DNA of 64,000 nucleotides, taken from Lineus longissimus. Lineage: Eukaryota; Nemertea; Pilidiophora; Heteronemertea; Lineidae. Where the stretch lies: NCBI RefSeq assembly GCF_910592395.1, contig NC_088315.1:18583808-18647807 (forward strand), read 5' to 3'. The notes beneath the pieces were generated by a model. The model was not told where the DNA came from. It did no database searches and worked only from the letters and a program-made list of their open reading frames with translations. The number at the start of each line of letters is the position of its first letter. The first letter of the stretch is position 1. The position numbers and the translations under genes are program-made. This document shows, piece after piece, positions 42,901-55,219 of the stretch.

Positions 42901-45356
42901 GTGTCTTTTTTTCAGTGCTACCTAGCGCTGGCCAAGGGCGGCCTAACGCCCGACCATGTGCTAATCTTGCCAATTGGCCATCACCAATCTACAGTTCAGG
43001 CACCGTCGGACGTCATAGCAGAGATAGAAAAGTAGGTAGTACTGTACGGTAATTCTCAAGGCAGGGCATGGAAAAAGCGCGTTAATACGCACTGAATATA
43101 AATTTCAGTATTGCCGTTGTGTAGACAAATATACAAATACTATGAATGCCAAGTTTCAGCAAATTTGTATGCATAATAGCTGCACTACGGCATTGTGTAT
43201 AATTGCATTTCTATTTTCCTGGACCACTAGTAATAACCAATGGCGTACCTCTTTAACGTGCCTTTTAAAAATATGTAGAGTCCTAGTATATTCGTCCCCT
43301 TTGTTTTCTCTTCCAGATATAAATCTGGACTGAAAAAGTGTTTTCGGAAACAAGGAAAAGCTGTTGTTTTCTTTGAGAGAAATTATCGAACACAACATTT
43401 GCAAATACAGGTAGGTGCATCTTGACCCTCAAGCCTTGGATCCACTCCGCCGACCCAGACTCCGTGGTGCAAGGCCAGAGCATATTTCCTAAGTGAATTC
43501 CAGGTGGCGCTGACGACAGCCAAGCAGTCCTTTGCTGGAAAGCAAGTGTTCCATCCCCAATTCTGAACAAGGCATGAAGGAAGAACCAGATGGAATCTCA
43601 CTTTGGATATGTACTCAGTGTCGGTAGAGGGTGATCCAAAAATCGTTCGTTAAGTGCTGTTCCTGATAGAAAGGTGTCTGCATTACAGAGGTCAATTGAA
43701 TGGAAAGGACAGCATGCAGATAAAAATCAATGTCCTTCATGAAGGGCGTCGTGATTACAGAGATGTCTGCTATGGGAGGTTCTGCTGTACTGTATGCAGG
43801 TTATAATCTGAAAGAAATTTCGCAATCCACTGAAATAAATTCGCTGAGAATATGCAGTCGGTTCACCGTATACTGCCTATAAAATATTGTAAATGTAATA
43901 CCAGTTGAATAGCATGATTGACCAGCTTTCTCCTTTCAGGCAGTTCCCTTCCCTCTGTCCCTCGGTGAAGATGAAATAAAAGAGATATTCTTGGACTCCG
44001 CTCACAACCACCCACATCCATTCGAGCTGCATGAGATACCAAAGTTATCAGATCTCAAACAGGCAAGTGTTTCGGAGCCTCATAGTCTAGTGCAAGGAGG
44101 GTCATAGCCTAGTGCAAGGAGGGTCATAGACTAGTGCAAGGAGGGTCATAGACTAATGCAAGGAGGGTCATAGCCTAGTGCAGGGAGGGTCATAGCCTAG
44201 TGCAAGGAGGGTCATAGCCTAGTGCAAGGAGGGTCATAGCCTAGTGCAAGGAGGGTCATAGCCTAGTGCAAGGAGGGTCATAGACCAGTGCAAGGAGGGT
44301 CATAGCCTAGTGCAAGAAGGGTCATAGCCTAGTGCAAGGAGGGTCATAGCCTAGTCCAAGGAGGGTCATAGCCTAGTGCAAGGAGGGTCATAGACTAGTG
44401 CAAGGAGGGTCATAGACTAATGCAAGGAGGGTCATAGCCTAGTGCAGGGAGGGTCATAGCCTAGTGCAAGGAGGGTCATAGCCTAGTGGTTAAGACTGCA
44501 GGCTACCATATATTAGGGCCCGGACACTGTAGCCCGGAAAAATTATGTGGCAGGTTTTATTTGGGGTTTCCAAATCTATACCACCAAAATGTTTTCTCAC
44601 GTATATTTTGCAGAACTACGAGAGCTGTAATGATAATTATAATGATGATAAACTGTGTGCTGCAGCTACTGTATGACATCCCACAGCCGCAATCAATCCT
44701 TTGTGTTTGTCCTTGGCCAAGCGAGAGCTGTAATGCATACTAATGTTTACTTGTCTTTATTTTCAGATTGTCCCTGCAGGTGCTCCCTACTTCTATGTCG
44801 AACTGCCATCTGGTGAGAAGTTGTTACATCGTATTAAGAAAGGTTTCCCTCTTCAGTTTGGAAGGTAAGCATACCAGGCCTGTCCCGTCTATTGTTGCGA
44901 CGTAGTAAGTGATGGGACGGGGAGGGGGGCAAAAAGTCACAAAAAATATTTTGGCCAAAAATTTCAAAAGGTGTCATTTTGTCCCCTCTCCCCCTTGAGT
45001 CGTTTGCCCCCCCCCCCCTCCCCCCAAGACTGAACTAGCTATGCCCATGAAGGAAGGGATGCAAAGTATGATAGTGTCGCTTCCCATTGCTACTACACGT
45101 ACCTGCAAGTTTCCCGCTAGAACATTCTGAAAGCAAGGCGACCTAATTTGAGTCACCAGAATGCTTGTAATGCTCTTGTATTTTGTTTAGATCATTAACC
45201 ATGTTTTGTTTTCTCTTCAGAGAAGTAATGGCGAGCAAAGAAATTCTCGATATGGAGGAAAAAACGGACTGGAAAAACTGCAAGTTGACCAAGGGCGAAG
45301 AGACGGAAGCTGCTCAGAGTTTTAGGAAACTGTTCCAAGACTTTGACTGTATCTGA
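36963..45356 (+). CDS. CWF19L1: CWF19-like protein 1, 15 exons
   Basis: Exons 36963-36982, 37546-37630, 37966-38047, 38594-38695, 39054-39268, 39774-39892, 40238-40322, 40808-40933, 41467-41578, 42033-42112, 42916-43031, 43317-43410, 43940-44062, 44767-44864, 45221-45356 join in phase into 530 aa (human 538). The first exon codes only MAAPMK plus two bases, giving [17 protein letters not shown] against the human MAQKPLRLLACGDVEGKF. The N-terminal part is the CwfJ/Drn1 calcineurin-like fold without catalytic motifs; the C-terminal half is the two CwfJ domains ([78 protein letters not shown]). The yeast relative Drn1 aids lariat debranching; human mutations cause ataxia. Intron 13 has a GC donor (CAG|GCAAGT at 44063). 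The gene looks intact. Confidence 0.97.
39420..39560 (+). mobile_element. Degenerate tRNA-derived SINE fragment
   Basis: In CWF19L1 intron 5: gaggtagtgcagtggaagagtg (A-box type) followed by gtaggtttgatctccgg (B-box type). Confidence 0.45.
39958..40139. mobile_element. Complete pogo/Tigger-like palindromic MITE
   Basis: A 182-bp element from TACAATGGAACCTCTCTGAG to GAGAGGTTCTACTGTA in CWF19L1 intron 6. Same family as 16577-16757, with the same interior phrases (ttggttgtttccattcaatt, ctctaatcaggacacctc). Confidence 0.8.
40385..40640 (-). mobile_element. tRNA-derived SINE with intact A and B boxes
   Basis: Read on the minus strand: ggcagcggtagcgcagtgga (A box TAGCGCAGTGG), tcggcctcatgatcaggagg, then gtgggttcgactcccggc (perfect B box GGTTCGACTCC), a body, a gcgctttgagtg tail motif and a terminal (TTA)n tract at the plus-strand left end. 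The intact promoter boxes make it the youngest SINE in the window. Confidence 0.85.
43620..43795. mobile_element. Diverged pogo-like MITE
   Basis: Decayed relative of the TACAGTAGAACC family in CWF19L1 intron 12: gttcctgatagaaaggtgtc, cagaggtcaattgaatgga, ggaggttctgctgtactgta. Confidence 0.5.
44080..44490. repeat. 22-bp minisatellite just past the GC donor of CWF19L1 intron 13
   Basis: About 18 copies of tagcctagtgcaaggagggtca, beginning within 20 nt of the GC splice donor at 44063. Variants (agacta, agccta, agacca; caggga for caagga) occur in blocks, indicating duplication of multi-unit segments. Confidence 0.95.
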
Positions 45357-45429
45357 ATGCAAGACTTCGAACAATCCCTGTTCTTCACCAAATACATGTA
45401 ATTTGCGAGTTGAGATGACGGTGATTCTG

Positions 45430-45500
45430 ATGGGGGAAATCAGTGGCAAAGTGGTTCGAGTGCCAGGCTCATAACCCGGAAGTCCTGGGTTCAATTCGAA
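45430..45500 (+). mobile_element. tRNA-like SINE fragment in the CWF19L1 3' UTR
   Basis: agtggcaaagtggttcgagt (A-box type) followed by gtcctgggttcaattcgaa (B-box type), between the CWF19L1 stop and its poly(A) signal, so it is probably exonised in the mature 3' UTR. Confidence 0.5.
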
Positions 45501-45788
45501 AGGATCACCACATGCAACATCATCTGTTGCTGATGACTTGTCCTCGGTTTCCAAGCCTTTGAACATCTGTAAAACCTCTCTATAAGGATTCCCTTGGGAC
45601 TGACGGATGCAGTCCTTAGTAGGGAGGTGTCCCGATTGTAGAGGTCAAATTGTACCCAAACAACCTATTTGAGATCATAATCACTGTATCCAGCTAACAG
45701 AGTGCTGTACTTTCCAACACTCTTCCTTCTCCAAGAAGATAATTCAAAAATTGCATTTAGTACATTTATCATGTATTTTATCAACAAC

Positions 45789-45794
45789 AATAAA
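45789..45794 (+). terminator. AATAAA poly(A) signal of CWF19L1
   Basis: Canonical AATAAA 433 nt after the CWF19L1 stop, followed by a T-rich downstream element (ctttttattttac). Confidence 0.65.
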
Positions 45795-46428
45795 CTTTTT
45801 ATTTTACAGAAGCAAAGTTTTCTTTAACATTTCTAAACAGTTAATGTTATGGGTGGAGCCTGGGGCCATTCATTTAGTACTTAAGTGTCTATTTTAAACA
45901 CAAGTGTACTGTGACAAAAACAATTCTAGTAAGTTTTGCGTGGCTTTTATTGCAAAAGTGGACACTTTGCAAATGTACACAATTGAGAAGCTACTGGAGC
46001 TGTATTGGGAAATGTATCGACAAGTGAAACATTTTGCATTTCTGCTAGCGAATCGTGTTCAACCACATAATCAAAATGCCTACAAAAGTATTCCAGGTTT
46101 TATGACTCACATGGTGGACCACAAAAATCATGAGAATTTGATCGGTGAATGTGCAATATCATCTGACTTCCAAAACGGAATATTCGTCAAGACAACTACT
46201 TGCTATAGTTCTTCATCACAGGATCCAAAGCCTCAAAAACTCTTCAACAAAACAGAAGGAACAATGTGTGTATCATCAAATGTCAACAAATCAACAAATG
46301 TCCTACGATATTAACCTGATGATGATGATGATCAATTATCTAGCCCTAAAACTGACCCAATTCATTCTAGAACTATTCGTTCAAACACGTCCATATTGTC
46401 AATAGTCTTTTTTCACATTGTTTCTGTT

Positions 46429-49119
46429 CTACTTCTTAACAGCAGACGGCTGTGGCAGCCGTGATTTTCGCATCGTGACTTCATAGTCATAAAACGTCAT
46501 CTCATTATGTCCGTAATATTCTGTGACCTTGTAACTTTTGTTGTTCGAAGCTGGCACTGTTGGGGCGGGTGTTGTGGTCTTGGTAGCTGAAATGAAAATG
46601 AAGGCGCAATGTATGGCAATATGCTTAAGACAACATTGGATTTGATCATTGTATGAAGTAGGTGTTGATATGAGCTCGACCATGTAGATCAGGGCTTCAA
46701 ATAAAGACCTGTTTACCAACATGAATAACACCCAGGGTTTTCTCAAGGTAGGGTGGTACCCTTGAATAAGAAGGTAGGGTGGCGAACTATAATGGTCAGG
46801 TGGCCCTATAGAAACCCTTTGCACAATTCTAGAGCAAGGAAAGGTGGGTCTTTCAGGGAAGAGTGGTAAGCTGCCAAAATGGGGTGGGACACCCTGACAA
46901 ATGGCCTTGTTGAGAACACTGAACACCACGGTTTCTTAGTTGACACCATGTAAAATGTTGTAGACGCTTATTGACCCCAAATCGAAGGACTTGCGTAAAC
47001 CTTATGACGTACCTGGCTTTGGAGTAGTTCCACTAGGAGGAGCTCCTGTTCCAGTTGTATACGGGAACAGTCTTACAGCAGCCAGTCGAGGCAAGACATG
47101 CAAAGCCTAAAATGGAGAAGATGATTAGATTTTAAAAGGACAAAGAAACCTTGCCTATGATTATGCTGTACATAAATTAACAATCCGGCAATGAAAAAGC
47201 CGCATCATTCTGCATACGAGGTAGGATGCTTATTCTTACTGAAGATAACGAAAGCGCCGATTGAATATGCTTATTTCATGGCCAACCTCAAGTCCCTTGG
47301 CCTTGATGTTGATCATTATCAATTTACATTATGCATGATTTGCAGTTGAGCACCTCACTGAGTCTGAGGGAATGGCCATGGATGGCCAGGGGGTAAAGTC
47401 TTCTTTGAAACACCCTGCCTGAGCCTCAGCCGCCAGGCCCATGCCGGCTTTTCCACGATAGTGGTTGTGAATGTGATCAGATGCCTACTCCTGAGGGAGT
47501 GACTCCGCCTCCGTGGCTCCCAGTTCGCACTATTTGCCTCAAATCCCTGTGAGAGTTAACACAGAGCATTTCTATCACCAGTGAGACTGAAGTCTGTGGA
47601 GGTCCTCAAGCACCACCTGGCGAGCGTAACAAGAGGATTCGTGACAAGCACACGCAAGGTGGCTTCAGGCAGATCGCTAGACCGATAGCAGTAGATGAGT
47701 ACAATAAGTACATGGGTGGCGTAGATCGGAGCGACCAGTACAACTCTTACTACATGGATACGCATAAGTCAGTAAAGTGGTGGAAGAAAATTCTATTCCA
47801 CCTGCTGAACACCGCAATCAGCAATGCCTATATTCTGAAGAAATCTGTGGCCGCACCAGAGGATGTTATGAGGTGTGAACACAGGGAATTCAGGCTAGAT
47901 CTTGTTGGTTGGCTGCTCACCCGCGGCCCAAGAAAGGATATGGCTCAGACCCGTAATGAGCTTCCCCCTGAGCTGCGCTTGACGGAACGCCACTTTCTGG
48001 AGAAACTTGAGAAATCGAAGCCAGACTGTGAGGTATGCAGCAACCGTGATCCCAGAAAACAAGGCAAGAGGAAACAAGTCACGTACAAGTGCAGAAACTG
48101 TCCGGGAATGATCGGACTTTGTGTTACCCCATGCTTTGAGATATACCATAAACGTCGGGACTACAAGCGCCACTATAATGAGAACTTTCGCAACTAAGCA
48201 CAACTAAGAAATAATAACAACAAATAAATTGTGATATCCTCACAGAATCAAAGTGTCTTTGTTTCACTGAATTTATTCGTTATTATTTTCAACATTTATC
48301 AAATTTTGCACAATTTGCCACAAAATTAACATTTTTCACCCCAAAAACCAATTGTTGATCCACAGCTGTGGAGTAAAATAAGGCTGAGGCCTTCCTGTAC
48401 ATATTGTTCATGTTATTGTTTAGTGTTTCAATTCATAAAACTGTTCAGGACATTTTTAGAGAGAGTAGCCAAAGGTGGATGATATTCTGCAAAATGGCGG
48501 ATTTTGATAATCTCAAAAAACTGTGTTTTTACCCCAAAACGGGCTGTATATAACCAAAGTTACTTTTTTTGCACTGTTTATGTATTACTTGTTGATGAAA
48601 ACGTGAAATAAACACAATAATAAAGAAAATGTGTTTTTTTCATTTTCCCAAAAATTTGTCAAAAATTGTTGATTTCTCAACAATTTTGGGTGTTTTTACC
48701 CAAAAACCGATTTTGATATACACTTCTACCAGCACTCCTAACAAGGCCCATGAACTATCGATCAAACTTTTCTATTACTCCAAAGACATCAGATCAATCA
48801 CTTTTGAGCTACAGACTGCCAAAAACAAGGTACCAGCAAAAAAGCCTAAAAAGCCTAAAACAGGCTTGAACTCCAAGGGGTAGCATATTTGACAACTAAA
48901 ATTATTACAGAAATGGCATCCCATATGATTTTTTCCTTTTTAGAAACCACACGATAACGACTCTATGGCTTGAAGACACCATCCCAAAACTGAGGAACAT
49001 GCGCTCTCTTGACATTTCATTAATTCTGAATTCAAAACTTCTAAGCTGAACTTGTGAAGAGGCTGCATTACCGATTTTGAACAGTGCAAAAGTGACATTC
49101 GTGTGACCGGGACTGCCAT
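46429..49119 (-). CDS. NDUFV3: NADH dehydrogenase flavoprotein 3 (complex I 9-10 kDa subunit)
   Basis: Exons 49119-49072, 47106-47013 and 46586-46429 join in phase into 99 aa (human short isoform 108). The C-terminal block SYKVTEYYGHNEMTFYDYEV...RLPQPS is colinear with [20 protein letters not shown]...RMPQPS of human NDUFV3, which sits in the matrix arm N module of complex I. The middle is Pro/Thr-rich and low complexity, as in the family. Exon 1 (MAVPVTRMSLLHCSKS, basic and hydroxylated, no acids) fits a mitochondrial presequence and has the only in-phase donor I found (TCG|GTAATG); its ATG lies in AAGATGGC, a YY1-like start context common in mitochondrial genes. Exons 2 and 3 are secure; exon 1 is a good inference. 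Intron 1 carries a piggyBac remnant. Confidence 0.85.
47595..48197 (+). pseudogene. Truncated piggyBac transposase (C-terminal part), PGBD4-like
   Basis: The open frame from about 47595 reads KRIRDKHTQGGF, then VDEYNKYMGGVDRSDQYNSY, the piggyBac DDE block holding the third catalytic Asp. It continues through WWKKILFHLLNTAISNAYIL and a C-terminal Cys-rich ribbon (CEVCSNRD, YKCRNC, LCVTPCFEIYH). The N-terminal half with the first two catalytic Asp is missing, so it cannot be active as it stands. The remaining frame is uninterrupted for 200 codons, implying a recent insertion. It lies in NDUFV3 intron 1 in antisense. It is a possible relative of the source that moved the TTAA-bounded MITEs, but the termini were not matched. 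Confidence 0.9.
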
Positions 49120-49365
49120 CTTGAAACTAATGACGAAAAACAGAAGAACTTTTTGAACCGCGGCCATAAAAATTTCTATGGCCCGCCGTGGGCCAAAACA
49201 AAAATGCTACTTTCATCATTCGGCGACACCATCACATAATGATAATAAAGTTCCTACAAAAATAATTGCACGTTAACCGCGTCCTCGATTACCAGAGCCC
49301 GTCGTATGCTCCTCACATCTCACGCGTAACTACTCGGTCATTAGTGACGCAGTGAAGTTCAGATT

Positions 49366-49485
49366 AGTGAGGTTTCGCAACCACCCGGTTAGGCCCTACG
49401 ACGACGTTTATCTATTGTTCGGGTGAACTCACACAATAGATAAACGTCGTCGTTGGGCCTAACCGGGTGGTTGCGAAACCTCACT
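49366..49485. repeat. 120-bp hairpin with about 52-nt arms
   Basis: From agtgaggtttcgcaaccacc to ggtggttgcgaaacctcact. The arms are almost perfect complements over about 52 nt, with a short loop (ttcgggtgaactcac). It lies between the divergent NDUFV3 and RPS11 genes. It could be a tiny foldback MITE or be transcribed as an inverted-repeat RNA. Confidence 0.85.
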
Positions 49486-50091
49486 GATATCTGCTTGAGG
49501 AAAGCGGCGAATAGTCAGTCACAGTCACGATGCAATCTCCCCCACGATCTGATATCTTTGATGCAATTGGGAATCATCTTGGTGCCGATGTTGACGATTA
49601 AGCAAAACATGATTTTGCTGAATATGAATTAGTTCGTTGTAAACCTCTTGCTGGAGACGAATTATATTGATCTAACGTTGAATACGATAACAGATCTGCT
49701 GTTTGGCAAGCTACATACTATTCGCTACACTTCGTACCACACTTCGTACCAAACTCTACACAGTGGACCAGTCTCGTCCCCCTTCGTGAGGTGAGACGAA
49801 TAGTACAACGAAATGGACTGCCTCGGGAGCCTTGGCTATACACCAGTGAAAATTAATGCAGCAGGCACGCTCCATATACACGGTGGTAAATTGTAAATAA
49901 ATCACGCCAAATAAATAACTTTACAAAGTTATGAATAAAACAGCTTGGTAGATAGTTAATATTCGCTTGTATATTGTTTCAATGGGTCTCGATGGCTTTT
50001 ATCACTGCTTATTGATTATTTCATTTGTGATGTCAAAACTATTTTCCGTGTAATTTATCGCGGACTCCGTCATTTCCATCTTTGGATACCC

Positions 50092-50110
50092 CTTCCGGTC
50101 CTCTTTAAGC
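50092..50110 (+). promoter_or_regulatory. Pyrimidine-rich 5' TOP-like start of RPS11
   Basis: CTTCCGGTCCTCTTT lies 20-30 nt before the RPS11 ATG. A C-start pyrimidine tract is the normal transcription start of ribosomal protein genes; the embedded CCGG resembles an ETS core. The exact start site is inferred. Confidence 0.4.
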
Positions 50111-50124
50111 TCCGCGGTGAAATC

Positions 50125-52270
<2,146 letters not shown>

Positions 52271-52359
52271 ATAGCAATGTAAAACTTGTACAAAGAAAAA
52301 AAAAACATTGAAAATAACTCTTTATCTTGACTCTGATCATTTTGTCTGTCGATTTTGGC

Positions 52360-53315
52360 TGTCCGTGCCACTGTCTGCTTGTGAAGACAAGTTTCCGAGT
52401 GCTACTGTCTGCTTGTGAAGACAAGTTCCCACTGGTACTGTCTGCTTGTGAAGACGAGTTCCCCAGTGCCACTGTGTGTGTGTGAAGACAAGTTCCCCAG
52501 TGACACTGTCTGCTTGTGAGGACAAGTTCCCAGTGCTACTGTCTGCTTCTGATGACAAGTTCCCCAGTGCTATTGTCTGCTTCTGATGACAAGTTCCCCA
52601 GTGCTACAGTCTGCTTGTGAAAGACTAGTATCTCGGTGGTACTGTGCTTATGAAGACAAGTTCGCCAGTGCTACAGTCTGCTTGTGAAAGACTAGTATCT
52701 CGGTGGTACTGTGCTTATGAAGACAAGTTCGCCAGTGCTACAGTCTGCTTGTGAAAGACTAGTATCTCGGTGGTACTGTGCTTATGAAGACAAGTTCCCC
52801 AGTGCTACAGTCTGCTTGTGAAAGACTAGTATCTCGGTGGTACTGTGCTTATGAAGACAAGTTCCCCAGTGCTACAGTCTGCTTGTGAAAGACTAGTATC
52901 TCGGTGGTACTGTGCTTATGAAGACAAGTTCCCCAGTGCTACTGTCTCCTTGTGAAGACAAGTTCCCAGTGTTGCTGTCTGGCTGTGAAGACAAGTTGCC
53001 CAGTGCAACTGTCTGCTTGTGAAGACGAGTTCCCCAGTGCTTCTGTCTGCGTGTGAAAGACAAGTTCCCAGTGCAGTGCTACTGTCTGCCTGTGAAGACA
53101 ACTTCCCCAGCTTTACTGTCTGCTTGTGAAGACACGTTCCCCAGCGGCTAATGTCTGCTTATGAAGACAAGTTCCCAAGTTAAGTGTTTGTGAAAGACGG
53201 GTTTTCGGTGCTTCTGTCTGCTTATGAAGACAGCTTCCCCAGTGCTACTGTCTGCTGGTGAAGACAACTTCCCCAGCTAGTGCCAATGTCTGTTTGTGAA
53301 GAAAGGTCCCTGAAG
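52360..53315. repeat. 34-bp minisatellite with a 67-bp higher-order unit downstream of RPS11
   Basis: The basic unit is about 34 bp (tgtctgcttgtgaagacaag + ttccccagtgctac). In the centre (52600-52930) five copies of a 67-bp composite (actgtgcttatgaagacaag ... gaaagactagtatctcggtg) were amplified as a block, starting at 52641, 52708 and 52775. The open frames on either strand are by-products. Confidence 0.95.
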
Positions 53316-53370
53316 GTGGGGATGATCAACCTTGTTGTACTCGGAACAACCTTGAATTGCTGACTCATGG

Positions 53371-54043
53371 TGAGATCTTTATTGCAGTTGGTGATTTTTT
53401 TAAAGGATCACGCCGTCTGCCCGTTTACATTGGTCGTCTCTTGAATGAAAATGACACACTCCACTGCCGTACCGGTACTCCAGTAAATATATGTGAACGA
53501 ATGGCGATCCCCTTTAAACATCCTGGCAGCAGTGGTTTTCAATCTTCTCCCCCTCTCGATATGATGAAGGAGTATAAAAAGCCTGAATCTCAGTATGCCC
53601 TTTAACTAATTCTGATTGGAGAAGTCACGGTCTGACAGAAATACTTTTCCACCCCAATGTAGCCTCGAGAAATCTTGCTGCTGATACGAATCATCCTCGG
53701 AAGTACTCGAACGCACGGAATCAGTGCGTGCTGCAGTTTGAAAAGGTTTGTTTCGGTGGTTTTTCTTCAATAATAATGATAATGATGATAATGAAAATAA
53801 TAACATGAACAAGATAATGAAGAAAAAAAGAGAAAAAAATGTGGCAGATTCACCGGGAGTCGAACCCGTGACCAGCCGAACCACGGTCTAACTCTCTGAG
53901 CGCTATACCATCAAGGCTTTCATGTCAACGTGGAGATTTTATTTGCCTGTTATCAACGAGACAGGTGATGCATGACTAGATGACATCCCTCTAATACCAT
54001 TCAAGTCGTCGCCATATTGAAAACGCGCCGCAATTGTGACTAG
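53371..54043. repeat. 0.7-kb repeated block, copy A, with tRNA-like core
   Basis: From tgagatctttattgcagttgg to gccgcaattgtgactag. It matches 54527-55219 throughout, with substitutions and small indels. On the minus strand around 53843-53930 there is a tRNA-like core: tatagcgctcagagag (A-box-like) and cacgggttcgactcccggtg (perfect B box). The cloverleaf 5' half is poor, so I treat it as a SINE head, not a tRNA gene. Confidence 0.8.
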
Positions 54044-54526
54044 GTCGCGCAGGTGGCAGAGTGATTGGCCGAAATAGTTCCAAGTAATCTTTTATTTCGA
54101 TAGTTGTACATATTTTTCTCAATATATCGTATTTATATACCTCAGTGATATAAAAGATAATGCTTGCAGTTGATTATACGTTTGAATGGCCTCTTTGAAA
54201 AGATTTTTAGAATCGAGGTCAACAGGGTCAAAAGAAATAGTTTTTGGTGCCAATGATGTCAGCGACATGGCGGATTTGTTCTTAAGTTCGAGTCGATTCT
54301 CTTGGAATCCATTCTGTCGATGCTCACTGTGCCGGCTGTGATTTGAAGGGACAAATTAGGTTTGGGATATAGGTAACCAAAATGGCTAGTGTTCGAATTC
54401 CCGGCCTTCCGTGCACCTCTTCATTCTCTAGCATACTTATTCTCGCTAATAATGATTTTGCAAGTGTTGTGAGGTCGTTCGGATAAGTCTTGCAAATCTA
54501 AGGCCAGCAGTCACATTCTGTTTTGA
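54044..54526. other. Unique spacer between the two repeated blocks
   Basis: 483 bp not shared by the flanking duplicated blocks. Contains no frame with recognisable similarity. Nothing supportable. Confidence 0.4.
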
Positions 54527-55219
54527 TGAGATCTTTATTGCAGTTGGTGATTTTTTAAAGGCTCACGTCGTCTGCCCGATTACATTGGTCGTCGCTTGAA
54601 TGAAAATGACACACTCCACTGCCGTACCGGTACTCCAGTAAATATATGTGAACGAACGGCGATCCCCTTTAAACATCCTAGCAGCAGTGGTTTTCAATCC
54701 ACTCGCCCTCTCGATATGACGAAGGAGTATAAAAAGCCTGCATCTCAGAATGCCCTTTAACGAATTCTGATTGGAGAAGTCCCGGTCTGACAGAAATACT
54801 TTTCCACCCCAATGTAGCCTCGAGAAATCTTGCTGCTAATACGAATCATCCTCGGTAGTACTCGAACGCACGGAATCCGTTCGTGCTGCAGTTTGAAAAG
54901 GTTTGTTTCGGTGGTTTTTCTTCAATATATACTAATGATAATGATGATAATGAAAATAATAACATGAACATGAATGGATAGATAACAAGATAATGAAGAA
55001 AAAAATAGAAAAAAATGTGACAGCTTCACCGGGAGTCGAACCCGTGACCAGCCGAACCTCGATCTAACACTCTAAGCGCTACACCGTCAAGGCTTTCATG
55101 TTCACCTGGGGATTTTATTTGCCTGTTATCAACGAGTCAGGTGATTCATGACTAGATGACATCCCTCTAATACCATTCAAGTCGTCGCCATATTGAAAAC
55201 GCGCCGCAATTGTGACTAG
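54527..55219. repeat. 0.7-kb repeated block, copy B
   Basis: Direct repeat of copy A. The minus-strand tRNA-like core lies at about 55019-55100 (gtgtagcgcttagagtg, cacgggttcgactcccggtg). Both copies stop exactly at gtgactag, so the boundary is real. Confidence 0.8.

Noticed and set aside
53843-55100. Two tRNA-like cores on the minus strand
   Set aside because: B boxes are perfect, but the 5' half, acceptor pairing and anticodon arm do not form a good cloverleaf, and they sit in repeated blocks; treated as SINE heads.
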